Source of the DNA: Epichloe hybrida
Taxonomy: Eukaryota; Ascomycota; Sordariomycetes; Hypocreales; Clavicipitaceae
Assembly: GCA_019022495.1 (NCBI GenBank)
Contig: JAFEKR010000054.1
Location: forward strand, 186,001-250,000
DNA length: 64,000 nucleotides
Direction: 5' to 3'
Below are positions 11,475-24,856 of this stretch, piece by piece. Below the pieces are notes generated by a model. That model ran no database searches and was not told the DNA's origin. It saw nothing but the letters and a program-made list of their open reading frames with translations. Positions within the stretch are counted from its first letter, which is position 1; each line of letters opens with the position of its first letter. The position numbers were made by a program, and so were the translations under genes.

Positions 11475-12029
11475 CTCGGATTAGTGCACTTGGGCTCACA
11501 TGTATATTCAGAGCCTTTCATGGGTCAGGTTTCTCCCTATCCGTCACTTATTGACGGGAGCTACTAGCATCCAAAACTATACGAAGTTGTTTATCGCAAA
11601 TTAGAATGAGTCCTCTATTTCATAAACATACGGGTCTTTTTCTGGTGACGGACAACGACACTAGTGCCAGTGTGTTTAGTTGCCCTCCCTGTACCTGTCT
11701 GCCCTTTCCCAGTATTATCCCAAATCCAGAACGCTACTAGTATTAAGTTTAAATCTAAATGGGAATTTGCAACCGATTCAAAACGACTCTTTGCCACTTT
11801 GTTTCCAAAATTGTGCCTAGCGACAAATTTGCCCCTAGTGCAAGTGTCAAGGTAGGGGTGTAATTCGATGATAAAAAAAGTTTAATTTTAGTCAATTAGA
11901 GGTGCAAATAGCACCTAACTTTTATACCTAAAAGGTACACAGTGCGCTATAGTAATAACTAGTCTATAGAGGTACTTCTAATATATTATATTTACTAATA
12001 TTAAACCTTATATTTTATCCCTATTAATA
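11475..12029. other. 3' flank of the gene and boundary to RIPped DNA
   Basis: GC-balanced sequence continues to about 11870 (probable 3' UTR and intergenic; short open frames here have no coding character). Then composition drops abruptly to TA-rich. I see no further gene or repeat end before the copia relic. Confidence 0.4.
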
Positions 12030-15000
12030 CGCGCTACCCTCTTATAATCTAAGCTTTAAGGGCGCTTTCCTTAATACACTCCCCTTAGCTAAGATATCTA
12101 TTAAAGCTAAAGATTATAAGTATAGGAAAAGATTATAATAATTTTCTAGTGTTATAATTAAGTAGGAATTTCCTATAAGCTAATCTAGTAATAGAATTCC
12201 TTATATATTTACCCTAATAAAGGCTTTATAAAGCTATTAGTAAGTATCTTAAAGGTCTTTAATTAATTTACCTTAATATTACCAAGGGTATATTACTCTT
12301 AAATCCATATTTAATTTATATTAAAATGCTTTAGACTAGTTTAAAGCCTTCCTTCCTTATATTCTATAATATAAATTATTTACTTATTATTACACTAGAT
12401 AATTAATAAAGGAGAGACCTATATACTAATATTATAAAGTAATTTACCTAGAGATATATGCTCTTTTACTCTATAATTTAATATAAAGAGCTTTGCTTTT
12501 ATACTTAAGGTTATTATATAATACTACCTCCTAGACTTCTAATTAATTATAGCTTTATATATAATAAAAATATAGCCTTATATTAATTTCTAAGTATTAG
12601 GGTTATTACTAAGAGAGGCATTAGTGCTAGAGAATAGCGTATTAAAGCTATTTACTCCTAAGTATTAAATATATAGCTTCCTTATATTCTAAGTGTATAT
12701 TAGAGTAGCCTTTATAAGCTTAATATGCTTTATTAAAGGGTTTATTATAAAGAAAGCTAGCTTTAAAGCTATAAAGGCTATATCTAGTTTTTTAATAATA
12801 TAAAGATAGACTAAAGAGCTAATAACTACTCTATAGCAATTAATCTCTTTATTAGTAGCCTACCTATTATTTAGGACTATTATAGCTATTATTAAAGGTA
12901 TTATAATTAAGCTCTTTAAATTGTTATTAAAATATTAGGAATAAACTTCTAAGCATCTTTTAAATATATAATTCCTATAATAACTATATCTCTTTAGTAT
13001 TATGATTCCTAATAATTTTAATACCTAGGAACCACTTTAAATTACCTTAGTCTTTAATATCTAGATTATTTATTAACTACTTATATAGCTCTTTAAATTC
13101 TGCTTTAAATCCGTTTAGAAATAGCACTATAATGTTATTTACGTAGAAAAATAGGATAAATCTGCCTTTTATAAAGATATATAGGTCTTCCTTTCCTTAG
13201 ATAAAGCCTAGATTTAGTAGGAATTATATTAGGTATAGAAACTATTATTAAGAAGCTTCCTATAGCCTATATAATACCCTAGTTATCTTCTAGAGATAAC
13301 CTTATGTATTTATACCCTCTAGTAGCTTATAGAAAATAGGTTCTTTAAGTTCTATATATAGGAAGGTATTCTAAACGTTATATTAATATATGTTAAGATT
13401 ATTAGCGTAGTAAATAGCAAGTAGTATACGCAGAGATTATAAAGTAAGCGTAGTAGCGTAGTTATTAAGGTTATCCTTTAGTTATTAGTTACCTTATACT
13501 ACTATTTAAGCCTTAAACTCTATAATAATACCTTTTTTATTAGTTTTATACTTAAAAACCTATCTAAGGTTAATAATCTCCTTAAGATTAAATAATTTAT
13601 CTAGTATATTCTCCTAGTAGTTTAAGGATTAAAGCTTTAAAAGCTCCTTTATAATTGCTTCCTTCTAGTAGTTATAATACGCTAAGGCTATTACCTAATA
13701 ATAATAGGCAGGTTCTAGAGGCATATCTTTAATATGCAAACTATATTAAGTTCCTTAAAATACTATTAAGAAAGTAAAAGAAAACTATACTTACCTAGCT
13801 TTTCTTATTTCCTTTCTCTAATATTTCCTAGTAATAATATTATTTAGATTAATGCTATTATTATAGGGACTATAATTCCCTATAGCCTTACTACCTTTTA
13901 TAGTAAATTCGCTAGTCTCTATAGTAGTCTCTATATATTTAGCTATTACTTTATTTATAAATTTATTAATCTTATAAAATAGCGTATTATTACCTTATAC
14001 CTAAAGCTCTAAGTTCTCTATAGTAACTAGTGCCTTCTAAGAGAAGTTAGGAGGGGTTAAAAGTGCACTAGAAAGGTCCTCTTTATCCCCTATTATATAA
14101 GGAGGCGTTTTTACTTTAAACTGCTTATTTTCCTAGCCTATAGCTAATAGTAAAGAGGTAGGATTATTCTCTTTAAGCTTTATTCTAATAAGGTCTTAAC
14201 TAATCTCTTTATTAAGATCTTTAGCTTTAAGCTCTTTAAGTAGCTTAATTATTAATATTTTCTCCTATTAAGCTAATTCTATTTTTTCTTCTAACTTAAA
14301 GAAAGAGTTCTTATTAAACTAAATATATGCTAATATAATAACCTTATAATTACAAAGCAAAGGCACCTATATAATGTATTATAACTTGCCTCTATAACTA
14401 ATAAGGTATCTAATATAAGCTTTTTACTTTAACTGTAGTATTACATTATGTAATTTAATATGCTCTAGAGCCTTTATTATTATTAGAAATGCCTTATATT
14501 TATAAGCTTATAGATATGTAATTAAGGGCTTTTAAACCTCTAATATCTGTGAATAAGCTAGGACTGTTTTCTATGCCTAATTCCACTAGAGTTTATAGGG
14601 TATAACCTAATTCTTATAATACTTAAAAGGTATTTTATTTAGCAAATAGACTACTATATTAAAGACCTTATTATTAAGTTCTAAAGGAAAGTAAGCCTTA
14701 AGGCTTAATATATAAGCCTTTTGCTTAACCACCCCCTTAGATCTCTTTGCCTTTTTATTCTAACTAGGCATTAAGGGAGCTAAATTATAGACTATAATAC
14801 TAGTAAAGGCTATCTTATCTCTTATGCTTTCTATAAATAAAGCCTTTTTAATATTGCTATATAAAAATTAAAGTTAAACCCTAAATTATATGCATAGGAA
14901 TGCTATTATTATATAGAAGCTATTATAAATCCTATCCTTAGTCTTAAATAAATAGAAGAAACGCATTAAAGTTATAAGGCACGTAAAAACACACTAATAC

Positions 15001-17054
15001 CTATTACTATTTTAATAAGGAGAGTTATAATAGTTTAGATTAACTAAAAGACTATAACTAAGTCATTAAGGGAGTCCTTCTAGTGCTATGTATAATCTCT
15101 AGTGCTTAGCTTTGCTTATAGCATAGATCTTACACTCTATAAGCTTAGGTCCTATTAATTTAATACTAAGAGTAGTGTTTATAATCTTTATAAAGGCCTT
15201 CTTACCTAGATAACTATATTATTAATGCTAAAGCTTTACATTTTCTTTTATAGGTAGCCTTAGAGCTTTGCTAGTTATTACATAAGCCTCTTTTAGATTA
15301 TTAGAGAGAATAGATAATATATAAAGCTTATTAATATTATAAAGCTTAGTAATAGGGCTCTTCCCTTAGAATAGGAAGCACTTCTTCTAATTTTAATAGA
15401 TCCTTGCTTTTATAAGAATTATTACTAATACTAGGTTAACGTAAAACTCTGGAATTAGTAGAGCACTTTCTAATATAATCCTTCTTAACCTTTATAATAC
15501 TAGGTCTATAATAGATATATAGACTAGTCCTTAGCTAAGGGATAAGTAGACTATTCCTCTAGCTCTAACCTCTGTTATAATGTTTCTATTAAATTTAAAC
15601 TGTTTAAACTAATAAATGTTGTTAAAGATATGAATATTAGCCCTAGAATTATAGATAACTATATTCTAATTCCTTTCTAAGCTATTTATAGTGTTTAAAG
15701 TTAAAGTAATAATCTTCTTTAAAGGTTAAGAGCTTTATAAGCGTATAAATAACAATATATTTGTAGTTTTCTTACCTAGAGTTACTATAAGTAAGTTATT
15801 TATTAGAGCCTATAAGGGGATAATAATATTACTACTTTTGTCCCTTTTCTCTAGCTTCTAACTTATAGCTTTTAATCTCTCTTATAGGTTCTCCTTAAGA
15901 TATCTCTTAATATTATCTTTAGAGTTCTTCCTAACTTCCTAATCCTTAGGAGTAGCCTCTAGCTTATAAAGAGCTTTAAATAAGTTATAGGATTCCTACC
16001 ACTTTAAGGTATCTCTAACATTATAACTAGAGCATCTAGGGCACTTCTTGTATTCTAATTTACTCTAACTATTTAATCTATTAGTTATAATAGCGTTATT
16101 AGCTAATTTTATTATTATTAAGCTCTAAGGAGCTTTATAATCTCTTTTAAACTTGCTAACTACCTTAAGGAAGCTATAGTTCTCTCCTTTATTTAGTAAG
16201 TTATTCTATTTCTTCTAGAATGCCTTAAATTTACTTTAAAGAGAGATAATAAACTTATATAGTATTATCTCCTTAGTCTATTAAGTCTTAAGATCTAGAT
16301 AATTCCTCTATAGTACCTTTATTATTATAGCTTACTTATACTAATTATAAGTACCTTTAGCTTATAAGTAATTATTAAGGTAATTCTCTATAAGGATAAG
16401 TATTTTCTTAGTGTTTAGCTTATATTAATCTTAAAGAAGCTTAAGTATTCTATAGGTATAATATTAAACTAACTCCTTTTCCTTTACTTTAGTATTAAAG
16501 TTAAGGGAGTTTTATATATTCTTTAAAAGGGTCTTATAAATATATTCCCTAATCTTTAGTATTTGCTTTAATAGGTTTATATACTTTATAAGATTAAATT
16601 AAAGCTCTTTATATTTAAAGTTAAATTAGTCCTTTATATCTTTATAAGTAATCTTCTAATCTTTAAGAGCGTTAGGGTTATCTAGTGTAATCTCAAGTCT
16701 TAGACCCCTCTATAGGTATATAGGCATTATAGGTTCTTTAAGTAATTTAACATTATTAGGGTTAATATACTCCTAGATACTATATAATTCTATGTAGTTC
16801 TTAACTTAGGTAAACCACTTAATCTAATCCTTCTCTAATAATAACACTATATTTAGAGTTTCTTTAGATATTATAAAGGGGAATGTATTAGTTAACTAGA
16901 GCATAAGATAAGAATTTTAACTAATTAATATAAGAAGGGGCAATTATCTTGTGATATAGGCAAGCGTTAATTAATAATATTTAACAGAGCTTATATCTTT
17001 AATAATAATTAATAATAAAAATAGTAATAGAAGCCTCCTAGGCTTATAACTATT
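12030..17054 (-). pseudogene. C1: Ty1/copia gag-pol relic
   Basis: The minus strand encodes a full copia-type order from right to left. A gag-like region lies at about 16.9-15.9 kb, including a Cys-rich CPRC segment. Protease and gag-pre-integrase are at about 15.7-15.2 kb, integrase at about 15.1-14.6 kb with a CAISKAKH-like zinc segment, and reverse transcriptase/RNase H at about 13.5-12.1 kb. The RT catalytic motif reads YVNN (13134-13145) where the family has YVDD, so it is dead. Numerous TAA/TAG lie at Gln/Trp positions. At 17037-17054 the minus strand shows GTTATAAGCCTAGG, a RIPped primer-binding site matching the initiator-Met half-tRNA used by copia elements. This places the missing 5' LTR just to the right. 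Neither LTR is intact. Confidence 0.85.
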
Positions 17055-17063
17055 AAGGTAGGT

Positions 17064-17154
17064 TGTTATGGACTAGCCCCTAGGCGACTGCGATAGGGCG
17101 TCAATATAGTATTAAGAGACTTAAGGAGGAAAGGAGGAAGGGTAAGAGGCTATC
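17064..17154 (-). repeat. Partial LTR of the G2 gypsy family
   Basis: These 91 bp match the left 91 bp of the G2 LTRs (48025 onward and 55011 onward), including TGTTATGGACT, GACTGC and AGGGCGTC. The match then stops abruptly at AAGAGGCTATC, and a different, moderately GC-rich sequence follows (17155-17230). It is probably a truncated solo LTR lying across the lost 5' LTR of C1. Confidence 0.8.
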
Positions 17155-17725
17155 TGTTAGGAGCGCAAAGGTCAAAGATAGGATGTTCATCGAAGCGGGT
17201 CTTCAGAGAACCTTTAGGCTATGCGGATAACAAAGAGGCTAGCTAGCTACAAGATAGCTATATGCTTATAAAGTAAGGTATTTATTAAAGACTACGCATA
17301 TTATTAGTGCTAGGTTAGAGATTAAAACCTTCACGTACCTACCCTTAGCTAGCATTTATCTAGTAGTGACTATAATAGTCTTAGCTATTACTTTATTCTT
17401 AACCTTTTAGTGTAAGCCATAATAAATCAATCTCTTTTAACCTTTTTAAGGATATAAACCATTAGCTAGATTATTATATAGCTAATACTCTAAAGATCTA
17501 TAAGAAACATGCTAGTACCTTATAATAATAAAGCTATAGATAATTAGGAAAATAAAGAACCCTTATAATTTAGAACTATAGATAATAATAAAGCGTAATA
17601 AACGCCACTTAATCCTAAAGTAAGTTATTATAACTATAACTTACTTTATAGCTTTTTTACTTATATATATGATTTTTACTTAAAGGAAATACTTATTAAA
17701 ATTAATACTAATAGCTAATAAATTT
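17155..17725. other. Mixed segment between C1 and C2
   Basis: The first 75 bp or so (TGTTAGGAGCGCAAAGG onward) are GC-balanced and might be an LTR remnant of C1. The rest is TA-rich with no gene or clear repeat. Confidence 0.35.
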
Positions 17726-17777
17726 ATAAGCTATTATAAGCTATTATAAGCTATTATAAGCTATTATAAGCTATTAT
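17726..17777. repeat. 10-bp tandem repeat (CTATTATAAG)
   Basis: Four perfect units lie at 17731-17770 with partial units on both sides. A shorter array of a similar ATAAGCTATT unit occurs at about 7851-7890. Confidence 0.85.
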
Positions 17778-17904
17778 ATTACTAAATATAACAAAATACT
17801 ACAAATACTACAAAATACTACAAATACTACATGTAGTAGAAAAATCTCCTTGTAGTGTAGTATATAGTGTAGTGTAGTATGTAGTGTAGTGTAGTACAAA
17901 GCTC
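17778..17904. mobile_element. Low-complexity end of a T-family TIR element
   Basis: TACTACAAA and TGTAGTGTAGTG runs lead to GCTCTGCT, resembling the CAATACTCTGCT end of the T family. It replaces the first 75 bp or so of the C2 left LTR, so it probably inserted into or recombined with that LTR. The opposite end was not found. Confidence 0.45.
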
Positions 17905-18639
17905 TGCTGGCAACAGCTGTACAGGTGCAGCTCTACGGTCAGGGACTAATAAAACCACCACGTTAAAGATTTAACGCAACGCAACGGAAATTTGTGGTAG
18001 TTATTAACTAATAGAATTTAATCTAGATAACTTTTACAATATCTTGTATACTAATAGAATTGATTTTAGTGACGTTATATAGGCAATGCAGCTGTTAGAT
18101 TAAGAGGTCTAGCTATCTAGCTAGATTAAAAAGATTTTCTTTCTCTTATATACTTACTAACTATATTAGTAAATCTAGACTGCTAAAGAGGTCTTACAGG
18201 CCACTTTTTATTTTCCGCAAAATTTATTTATATATAAAATCCAAAAAATCAACTTACCACTATACAAACTAGCAACCTAAATACACTAAATTTTAGTCTA
18301 AAAAATATTCTTATATTAAATAAAAGCCTTGTCTTCTAGCTTTAATTTGCTATATGTAAGACTTTTGTACAACCTCTAGTTAAGAGAAAATCGCTGTCAA
18401 AGATCGCTATAGGGTAACCTGCGTATAGGGTAACCTGCTTACGTCACTCTAGCTTACTTAATTACTAGTGGCGCTGCGGTTGTGGCTACGCTTGCAGCCA
18501 CAACGCAATTGAATAATCCACAATTGATTTGAATTAGTCATCCACACGGTCAGTCGTAGCTATTAGGCTTGCAATGCAAGCTAGTAATAGAAAGGTCCTT
18601 TAACTAGAAAAGGGCTAAAAATAGGTCTTATTTTTAACA
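17905..18639 (-). repeat. C2 3' LTR (truncated)
   Basis: Direct repeat of 24913-25726 with scattered transition differences. It lacks the outermost 75 bp or so at its left end. The inner end, TTTTTAACA on the plus strand, abuts the polypurine tract. Confidence 0.85.
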
Positions 18640-18845
18640 CCCCCACTACAAAAGAATTACATTAAAAGCAATTAAAAGCGTACAAGGAGTCTATAGGGTA
18701 AACAATAACTTTTAGATAAAAACAAGTAAAAGGGAAAAATAGGAAAAGATAAAAGACTCCCCTTTTTAAATTCCTAGCTATTATTAAATATAGCTCCCTT
18801 TTTAGCGTTATTTTTGGTTCCCTATTAAAGGGATTTAGTTATTAG

Positions 18846-19656
18846 TGTTAAAAATAAGACCTATTTTTAGCCCTTTCTAGTTAAAGGACCTTTTAATTAC
18901 TAGCTTGCATTGCAAGCCTAATAGCTACACTGCAGCTGTCAACGGTCACAAAGGTGGCTGTCAATGGCTACGTCGCAGCTGTTAACAGCTGCGACTAACC
19001 GTGTGGATGACTAATCCAAATCAATTGTGGATTATTCAATTGCGTTGTGGCTACAAGCGTAGCCATAACCGCAGCGCCACTAGTAATTAGGTCAACTAGG
19101 GTGACGTAAGCAGGTTACCCTATAGCTATCTTTGACAGCGATTTTCTCTTTAACTAGAGGTCATACAAAAGTCTTACATATAGCAAATTAAAGCTAGAAG
19201 ATAGGGCTTTTATTTTATGTAGGAATATTTTTTAGACTAAAATTTAGTGCATATAGGTTGCTAGTTTGTATGGTAGTAAGTCGATTTTTTGGATTTTACA
19301 TACAAATGAATTTTGCGGAAAACAAAAAGTGGCCTATAAGACCTCTTTAGCGGTCTAGATCCACCGATATAGTTAGTGAGTATATAAGAGGAAGAAGATC
19401 TTTTCAATCTAGCTAGATAGCTAGGCCTCTTAATCTAACAGCTGCATTGCCCGTATAACGTCACTAAAATCAATTATATTAGTATATAAGATATCGTAAA
19501 AGTCATCTAGATTGAATTCAATTAGTTAATAACTGCCGAAACCTTCCGTTACGTTACGTTAAATAAATTCAACGTGGTGGTTCTACTAGTCCCTAACCGT
19601 AGAGCTGCACCTGTACAGCTGTTGCCAGCTGGCAACTAGCTCCCTACATTTCAATA
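18846..19656 (+). repeat. Solo LTR of the C2 family, inverted, nested inside C2
   Basis: An 811-bp LTR (TGTTAAAAATAAG ... TTTCAATA) lies opposite to the C2 LTRs and is flanked by a perfect 5-bp target duplication ATTAG (18841-18845 and 19657-19661). It lies between the pol reading frame and the polypurine tract of C2. It contains a perfect 20-bp palindrome CGCAGCTGTTAACAGCTGCG and a second one, GTTGCCAGCTGGCAAC. Confidence 0.88.
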
Positions 19657-19661
19657 ATTAG

Positions 19662-22600
19662 TTTTTAGTAATTATTAAGCCCTAAGAGCCTAATAAAAGC
19701 CTAATAAAGAGGCCTAGATAACGGTTTTATTAGGCTATCTATAGGCATTAACTTCGTATCTAAATATTTAATCTTAGCTAAACCCTCTAAAACCTATTGC
19801 CTAATATAGCTAAACTTTAGCAAGGTATACTTTATATAGCTATATAAGGCAGGGTTATAGGCAGTGGTTATAGCGCCTTAATTATCGTAATATATTTAGA
19901 TAGGGGGAGAAATAGGGGTTTTTAGCTCCTTAAATAGGCCCTAAAGCCACTATAGCTCCTAGAAGGTCTTGTAAATAGCGTTAGCTTTAACTTCTAATAT
20001 TAATAGAGCTATTGTACTAGCTTTCTTTGATTTCTAGCTAATAGGTCTGCTAGCTAGCTTAAATAGATAAGCATAGGTTAATTTAGAGGTCTTTTTATCC
20101 CCTGTAAAATTACTATTGTAATAACCTATTAGGCTTTTACTAGCTATACCTTTAGGGTCTCCCCTGTAGATTATAGCAAGGAATTTAGTCCCTAATAGGT
20201 ACCTAAGCAAGTTTTTAGCTGCTTTTAGATGCTTTATATAGGGCCTAGCTAGTGCTATAGATAGCCACTAAAGTATAAAGGCTACGTCTAGCCTTATAAG
20301 TAACATTAAGTACATTATAGTCCCTATAATATACTAATAGAGTTTGATTTTGCTAGCTATTAAAAGCTTAGTAGTTTGCGTAGCTAAAACGCCTAGCTAA
20401 AGAGGTATGCTAATAGGCTTACTATCTAGCATATTAAATTAATTTAAAGCCTCTAAGATATACTAAGATTAATGAAGTTTCAGTACCCTATTAGGTCTAT
20501 CTTATATAATTTAAACCCCTAAGAAGAATTTAGTAAGCCCCCTATCTTCTATTAGATAGACTTTATAAAGTTCCTTTTTAAGTCTTTAAATATAAGGTAA
20601 ATCTAGTCTAATTAGAAGATAATTATCTATATACGTGATAATAAAGGTTTAAGTGAAGGAATTATAGAATATAGCTAGGTTAGAAATTAGAGGGCTAAAT
20701 CCTAGGGACTTTAGCACTGCTATTAGTGCTTATTGCTATTCCCTTAAGCTTTGTTTTAGGCTGTATAAAGATTTCTATAATAAAATTACTTAATCTTTAG
20801 AAGGTTTATAGCTAAAACTTCTAGCTAATTTAGCTAGTTTAGGATTTGCTTTAAGGAATTTAATAAATCCGTCTAGAATAACTATATAGATCTATTATTA
20901 TAGCTTACTATTAAGAAAAGCTCCTATAAAATCAACCCGTTTGATTTCCTAGTTATTTTAAGCCACTAGGGCTAGTAAAATCCTCTAGCTAGGGGGAATG
21001 CTTGTGGCTGCAAAGGTCTCTAGATAATCTAGACCTTTGATTTACATAAATCCCTTAGTAATAAGTTAGGCCTTGTATTTTAAAGGATTATTTTCTTTAT
21101 CCTTTTTTAGCTTATATATAAGCCTGTTTTTTAGTACTTTTCGGCCCTTAGGTACTTAGTGTTTCCCTATAAATTTAAAAGTACTAGCCTTTAGAAGCTA
21201 TTTATATTCCTTGTATGTAGCTTCTATCTATTTATCCCTTTTAGGGCTAGATATAGCTTACTTCTAGGTCTTAGGTTTAGGGCTATTAGGGTTATTTTCC
21301 TTTAGCTTCTCCTATACCTTAAAGCAGATTTCTTTTATAAAATCTAGAGAAGAAGAAGAACTAATATTAATATCCATAGGGTTAATATTAGGGTTAAAGT
21401 TAGTAATTTTGTTAAAATCTAGGTCTAGAGTTAAAATCTAATTTCCTAGTGAAGTTATAGTCGTGGCCTCCTCTAAGGCCTCTAGAATTAGTTCCTTAGG
21501 GGGTTATACAAGCCCTATAGGGTGTTTTTCTTAACCTATAGGGGGACCTCCTATATTATCTATAGGGTAATCCTTTAAACCTTAATTTAGATCTTAATTT
21601 TCTAAATTATTTTCCCCCTCTAAAGGGTTATTCCCTATAGAAAGCCTAGGTAATCCTTTAGAGACAGGACCTATAGGTTCTATAATCTTAATAAAGCTAG
21701 TCTTTATAACTAGCCTTTTAGAGGGGATATACACTAGATAGGTATTAGAACCTAGTGTAGCTAATAACCTTCTAGGGATAGTCCTAGCTACTAACTTCTA
21801 GGCTTTAGGTTGTTTTTTAAGGGGGATTAGAATCTCATAGTGAGATCCTATAGCTCTAATACTGCTAATATTAGTTATATAGGGCTAATTTAACTCCCTA
21901 GCTAGTAGTTATTTAGGGCTTTTATCCTTTGTGGTATTAGCAGTTATATTAACTAGGTTAATAACTGCAGGTAATACAAAACACTATAGATATAAGGGTA
22001 ATTTTGCCCACTAGATAGTAGCCCTTAATTAATCTAGAATAGTACGAATAGAACGCTTTGCTAATCTATTTTACTCATAGATATAGGGACTAGAAGTTAT
22101 AAATTTGATTCCCTTAGAATTTAACTAGGTTTAACAACTAGAATCAATTTCTTAGCCCCTATTAAAGTGAAGGTGCCTAGGATATTAACCTAGTTGATTT
22201 TTAAGCCCTCTAAAGAAGCCCTTAATAGCCCTATAAACAGTTAGGCCTTCCTTATTAGGTAATAAGAACACCCACTTATATCTAGTTTTTTAATTAACTA
22301 GAAATAAGCAAATTAACTGTTTATTATACAGTATAGGGCTAATTTTAAGCGTATCCCCCTTTATTTAATCTAGAGCTCTAGGGGGGTTAGGGATAGCTAA
22401 TTTCCTAGGTCTTTGTACTGCCTTAGATTAATCATAAGCTATACATTTAAAGTCTTTATCCCTAATTTTAGAAAAATCAGGGATTCCTTTAGTAATAAGG
22501 CTTATTTTCTTTAGCAAAGGAAGCCCTAGGTGCCCTAATTATATATACTATAGGCTAGCTAGTTCTAGTAACTTTTAATATTAAAGATCTTTAGGGCCTG

Positions 22601-24600
22601 AATTAGGGTCTAGATTTGGATCTAGATTAGGGCCCTCTCTATTAGTCCCTTACTAGGCCCCTTAAGAAACACAGGCCTCTTAGGGAGGTATTAGGGACCT
22701 TTTTCCTTTACTAAGGCCCTCTAACACCCCTAAATCTATATCTTTAGATTTATAAGGGACCTAACCTAGGGCTATAGGCATTAGAGAAGGGACTAAATCC
22801 CCTAAATCATCCCGTACGATTCCTTTAACATTATCTTCGTCGATTTCAGCAATTTCGTCTAAATCAGAAGCCTAATCCTGCTTTTTAGAGGGAATTTGAA
22901 CCTCTATAGGGTAGCTAATCGGATAGCTATGACCCCTAAAGCTAGCATAGGTAAAAGGTCAGATATAATGAGATTTATTACAGGGCTCTTTATGTAACGT
23001 TAGTGTAGATTGGTTTTTAACGTGAAAGAAAAAACCATGTTTTTCTATATCTAAGGCAGTAATACAAAACCTATCTTTAAGATAAAGATAGTTTTTTATA
23101 AAGTAACCACTAGATATATAGTAAATAAGGCCACTAACTATGTTAACATTAAGCTAAGGAAAATATAGAGTATCCTTTAGCACTAAGGTCCTATATTTAT
23201 CAGGTTTCTTTTAATATAAGACCTTAAAAACAGCACTACTATGGCCCCTAGAATAAATAGGGCTACCACTGGTTATAATAGAGTTAGATTCCCCCTTCTT
23301 ATAAGGGGTATAATCCCTAAAGACCTCCCTAGAATTAACTATATGTACGGTTAAACTTGTATTATATAATAGGGCCTTTTTTATGTCTTTACTATAATAA
23401 TTAAAACCATTTAAGGTATTAATTTCTTGTTTTTTATTATCCAAATTACTAGAGCTAGAATTAGAGCTACTATCGCTAGAGCTCTTATAACTAGTCCTAT
23501 AAGAGCTAGGTTTCTTATATAGATTAAGGGCTCCGTTAGAAAGTTTGTAATTCCCTAGCATAAAAGAACCCTCTGTAAGTTCTTTAGTATCCTTTTTATC
23601 TAATTTTTAACCCTTTTGCTTCTTTTTCTTCTTATTAGAATTAGAAGAGCCCTTATTTTCTTTAAAGCCTTCTTTTTTCTTCTTCTAACCTTTAGGGGCC
23701 TTTTCCTTATCTTTAGCCTTATAATTCAAGGCTTTAGATACTATAGATAACTTATCCCTCTGTTTAGCTAGAAGGTCTGCTATTAAAAATTAAAGGTTTA
23801 GGGCATCTAGGGAAGCCTCTATAGCCCTATTTATATGCATGCTAAATCATTGCCTCTTAGCCCACTAAGGGAAGGTTAATTTTAGGGATTAAAGATATTA
23901 ATTAACCTAATCTATAGGATTAATTAGGACTCCTGAAATTAATAATCTAGCTAGTAGATTATTAAAGACTGCATTAAAGGCTTCTAAAGTCCCCTTAAAA
24001 CCATAAAAATTCAGGTTATGAAATTCAGAATATAAGGACTCCCTCTAGATTTCAGCGCTATGTGAATACTACTGTATAAGTAAATTATAGGCTTCTTTAG
24101 GTGATTTTTGCTAAGTTATAGTAGCTTAGGGGCCTTCCGTACAGCTATCTCTTAGTAGCATAAGAATAATAGCTTAGTCAGCGTCCTCTAGCACCCTAGA
24201 AATATCCGGATTATCTAGAAAATTAGGCATGCCTAAAGCTCTAAATTAGATAGCTAGGGCTTGTTTCCATTAATCAAAATTTTCAGCTCCTTTAAGCTTA
24301 GCAGTCTTAGGGAAGCTATAAACCCTCTTATTAAATTCCTTAATAATTAAATTATTAAAGGCAGCTTATATAAAGCTAGATTCAGGTGCCTTATCTTAAA
24401 TAGGCTGCTAAACTTACTGCTAACTAGCGGGCTTAACAGCTTCCACACCCTCTATGCCTCTATTATTAACAGCTATAGTCAGAGCCTCTAGCTTCTATAA
24501 TAATAGATTAATAGCATCATATTGCTTAATAACTTACTCTTTTAGCTAGTTATTTAGAACCTCTTGCGCACTAAGATTAGGGGCAGAAGGCCCCTGACCT
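19662..24600 (-). pseudogene. C2 gag-pol polyprotein (copia)
   Basis: Right to left on the minus strand come a gag-like region (about 24.6-23.6 kb) and a Ser/Lys-rich linker with a surviving open stretch of 116 codons (23561-23211). Protease and gag-pre-integrase follow to about 22.5 kb (segment LGHLGLPLL), then integrase core at about 22.4-21.9 kb (segments RYKWVFLLPNKEG and SPYIYE). Reverse transcriptase lies at about 21.1-20.4 kb with YIDN (20622-20633) in place of YVDD. Copia-type RNase H lies at about 20.2-19.7 kb. The frame is readable over almost its whole length, with TAG/TAA at Gln/Trp positions, so the damage is mostly RIP rather than deletion. The element once encoded the complete copia replication set and cannot now. 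Confidence 0.88.
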
Positions 24601-24627
24601 TGTTAATTGGTATTTATCTTCTAATTT

Positions 24628-24856
24628 TATAGAAGGGAAGTCTTCTATTCATACTAAAATTCCTTTTTACAGAAGGGAAAAGCTTCTATACTTACTAAAC
24701 TTCCTTTTTATAGAAGGAAAAGCTTCTATTTCGCTCGTACGCTTCCTGTTTTATAGAAGGGAAGTCTTCTATAACCATAATGATTTCTTTTTATAAAAGG
24801 GAATTAGCTTTTATCTCGCAGGTCCTTCCTATTTTATAGAAGGGAAGTCTTCTATA
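24628..24856. repeat. Six tandem hairpin units of about 41-43 bp in the C2 leader
   Basis: Six copies of a hairpin-forming core (TAGAAGGGAAGTCTTCTA and variants such as AGAAGGGAAAAGCTTCT) lie at about 24628, 24668, 24709, 24752, 24791 and 24834. They are separated by diverged 20-bp linkers. They sit between the primer-binding site and the gag frame of C2, i.e. in its RNA leader. Compensatory-looking differences keep the stems mostly paired. Confidence 0.85.

Noticed and set aside
11615..11855. Short open frames on both strands downstream of the gene
   Set aside because: They overlap each other on opposite strands, have no coding character and lie in the probable 3' UTR.
23211..23561. A 116-codon minus-strand open frame as an independent Ser-rich gene
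   Set aside because: It is in frame with and flanked by C2 gag-pol sequence (stops at Gln/Trp positions on both sides), so it is a surviving piece of that polyprotein.
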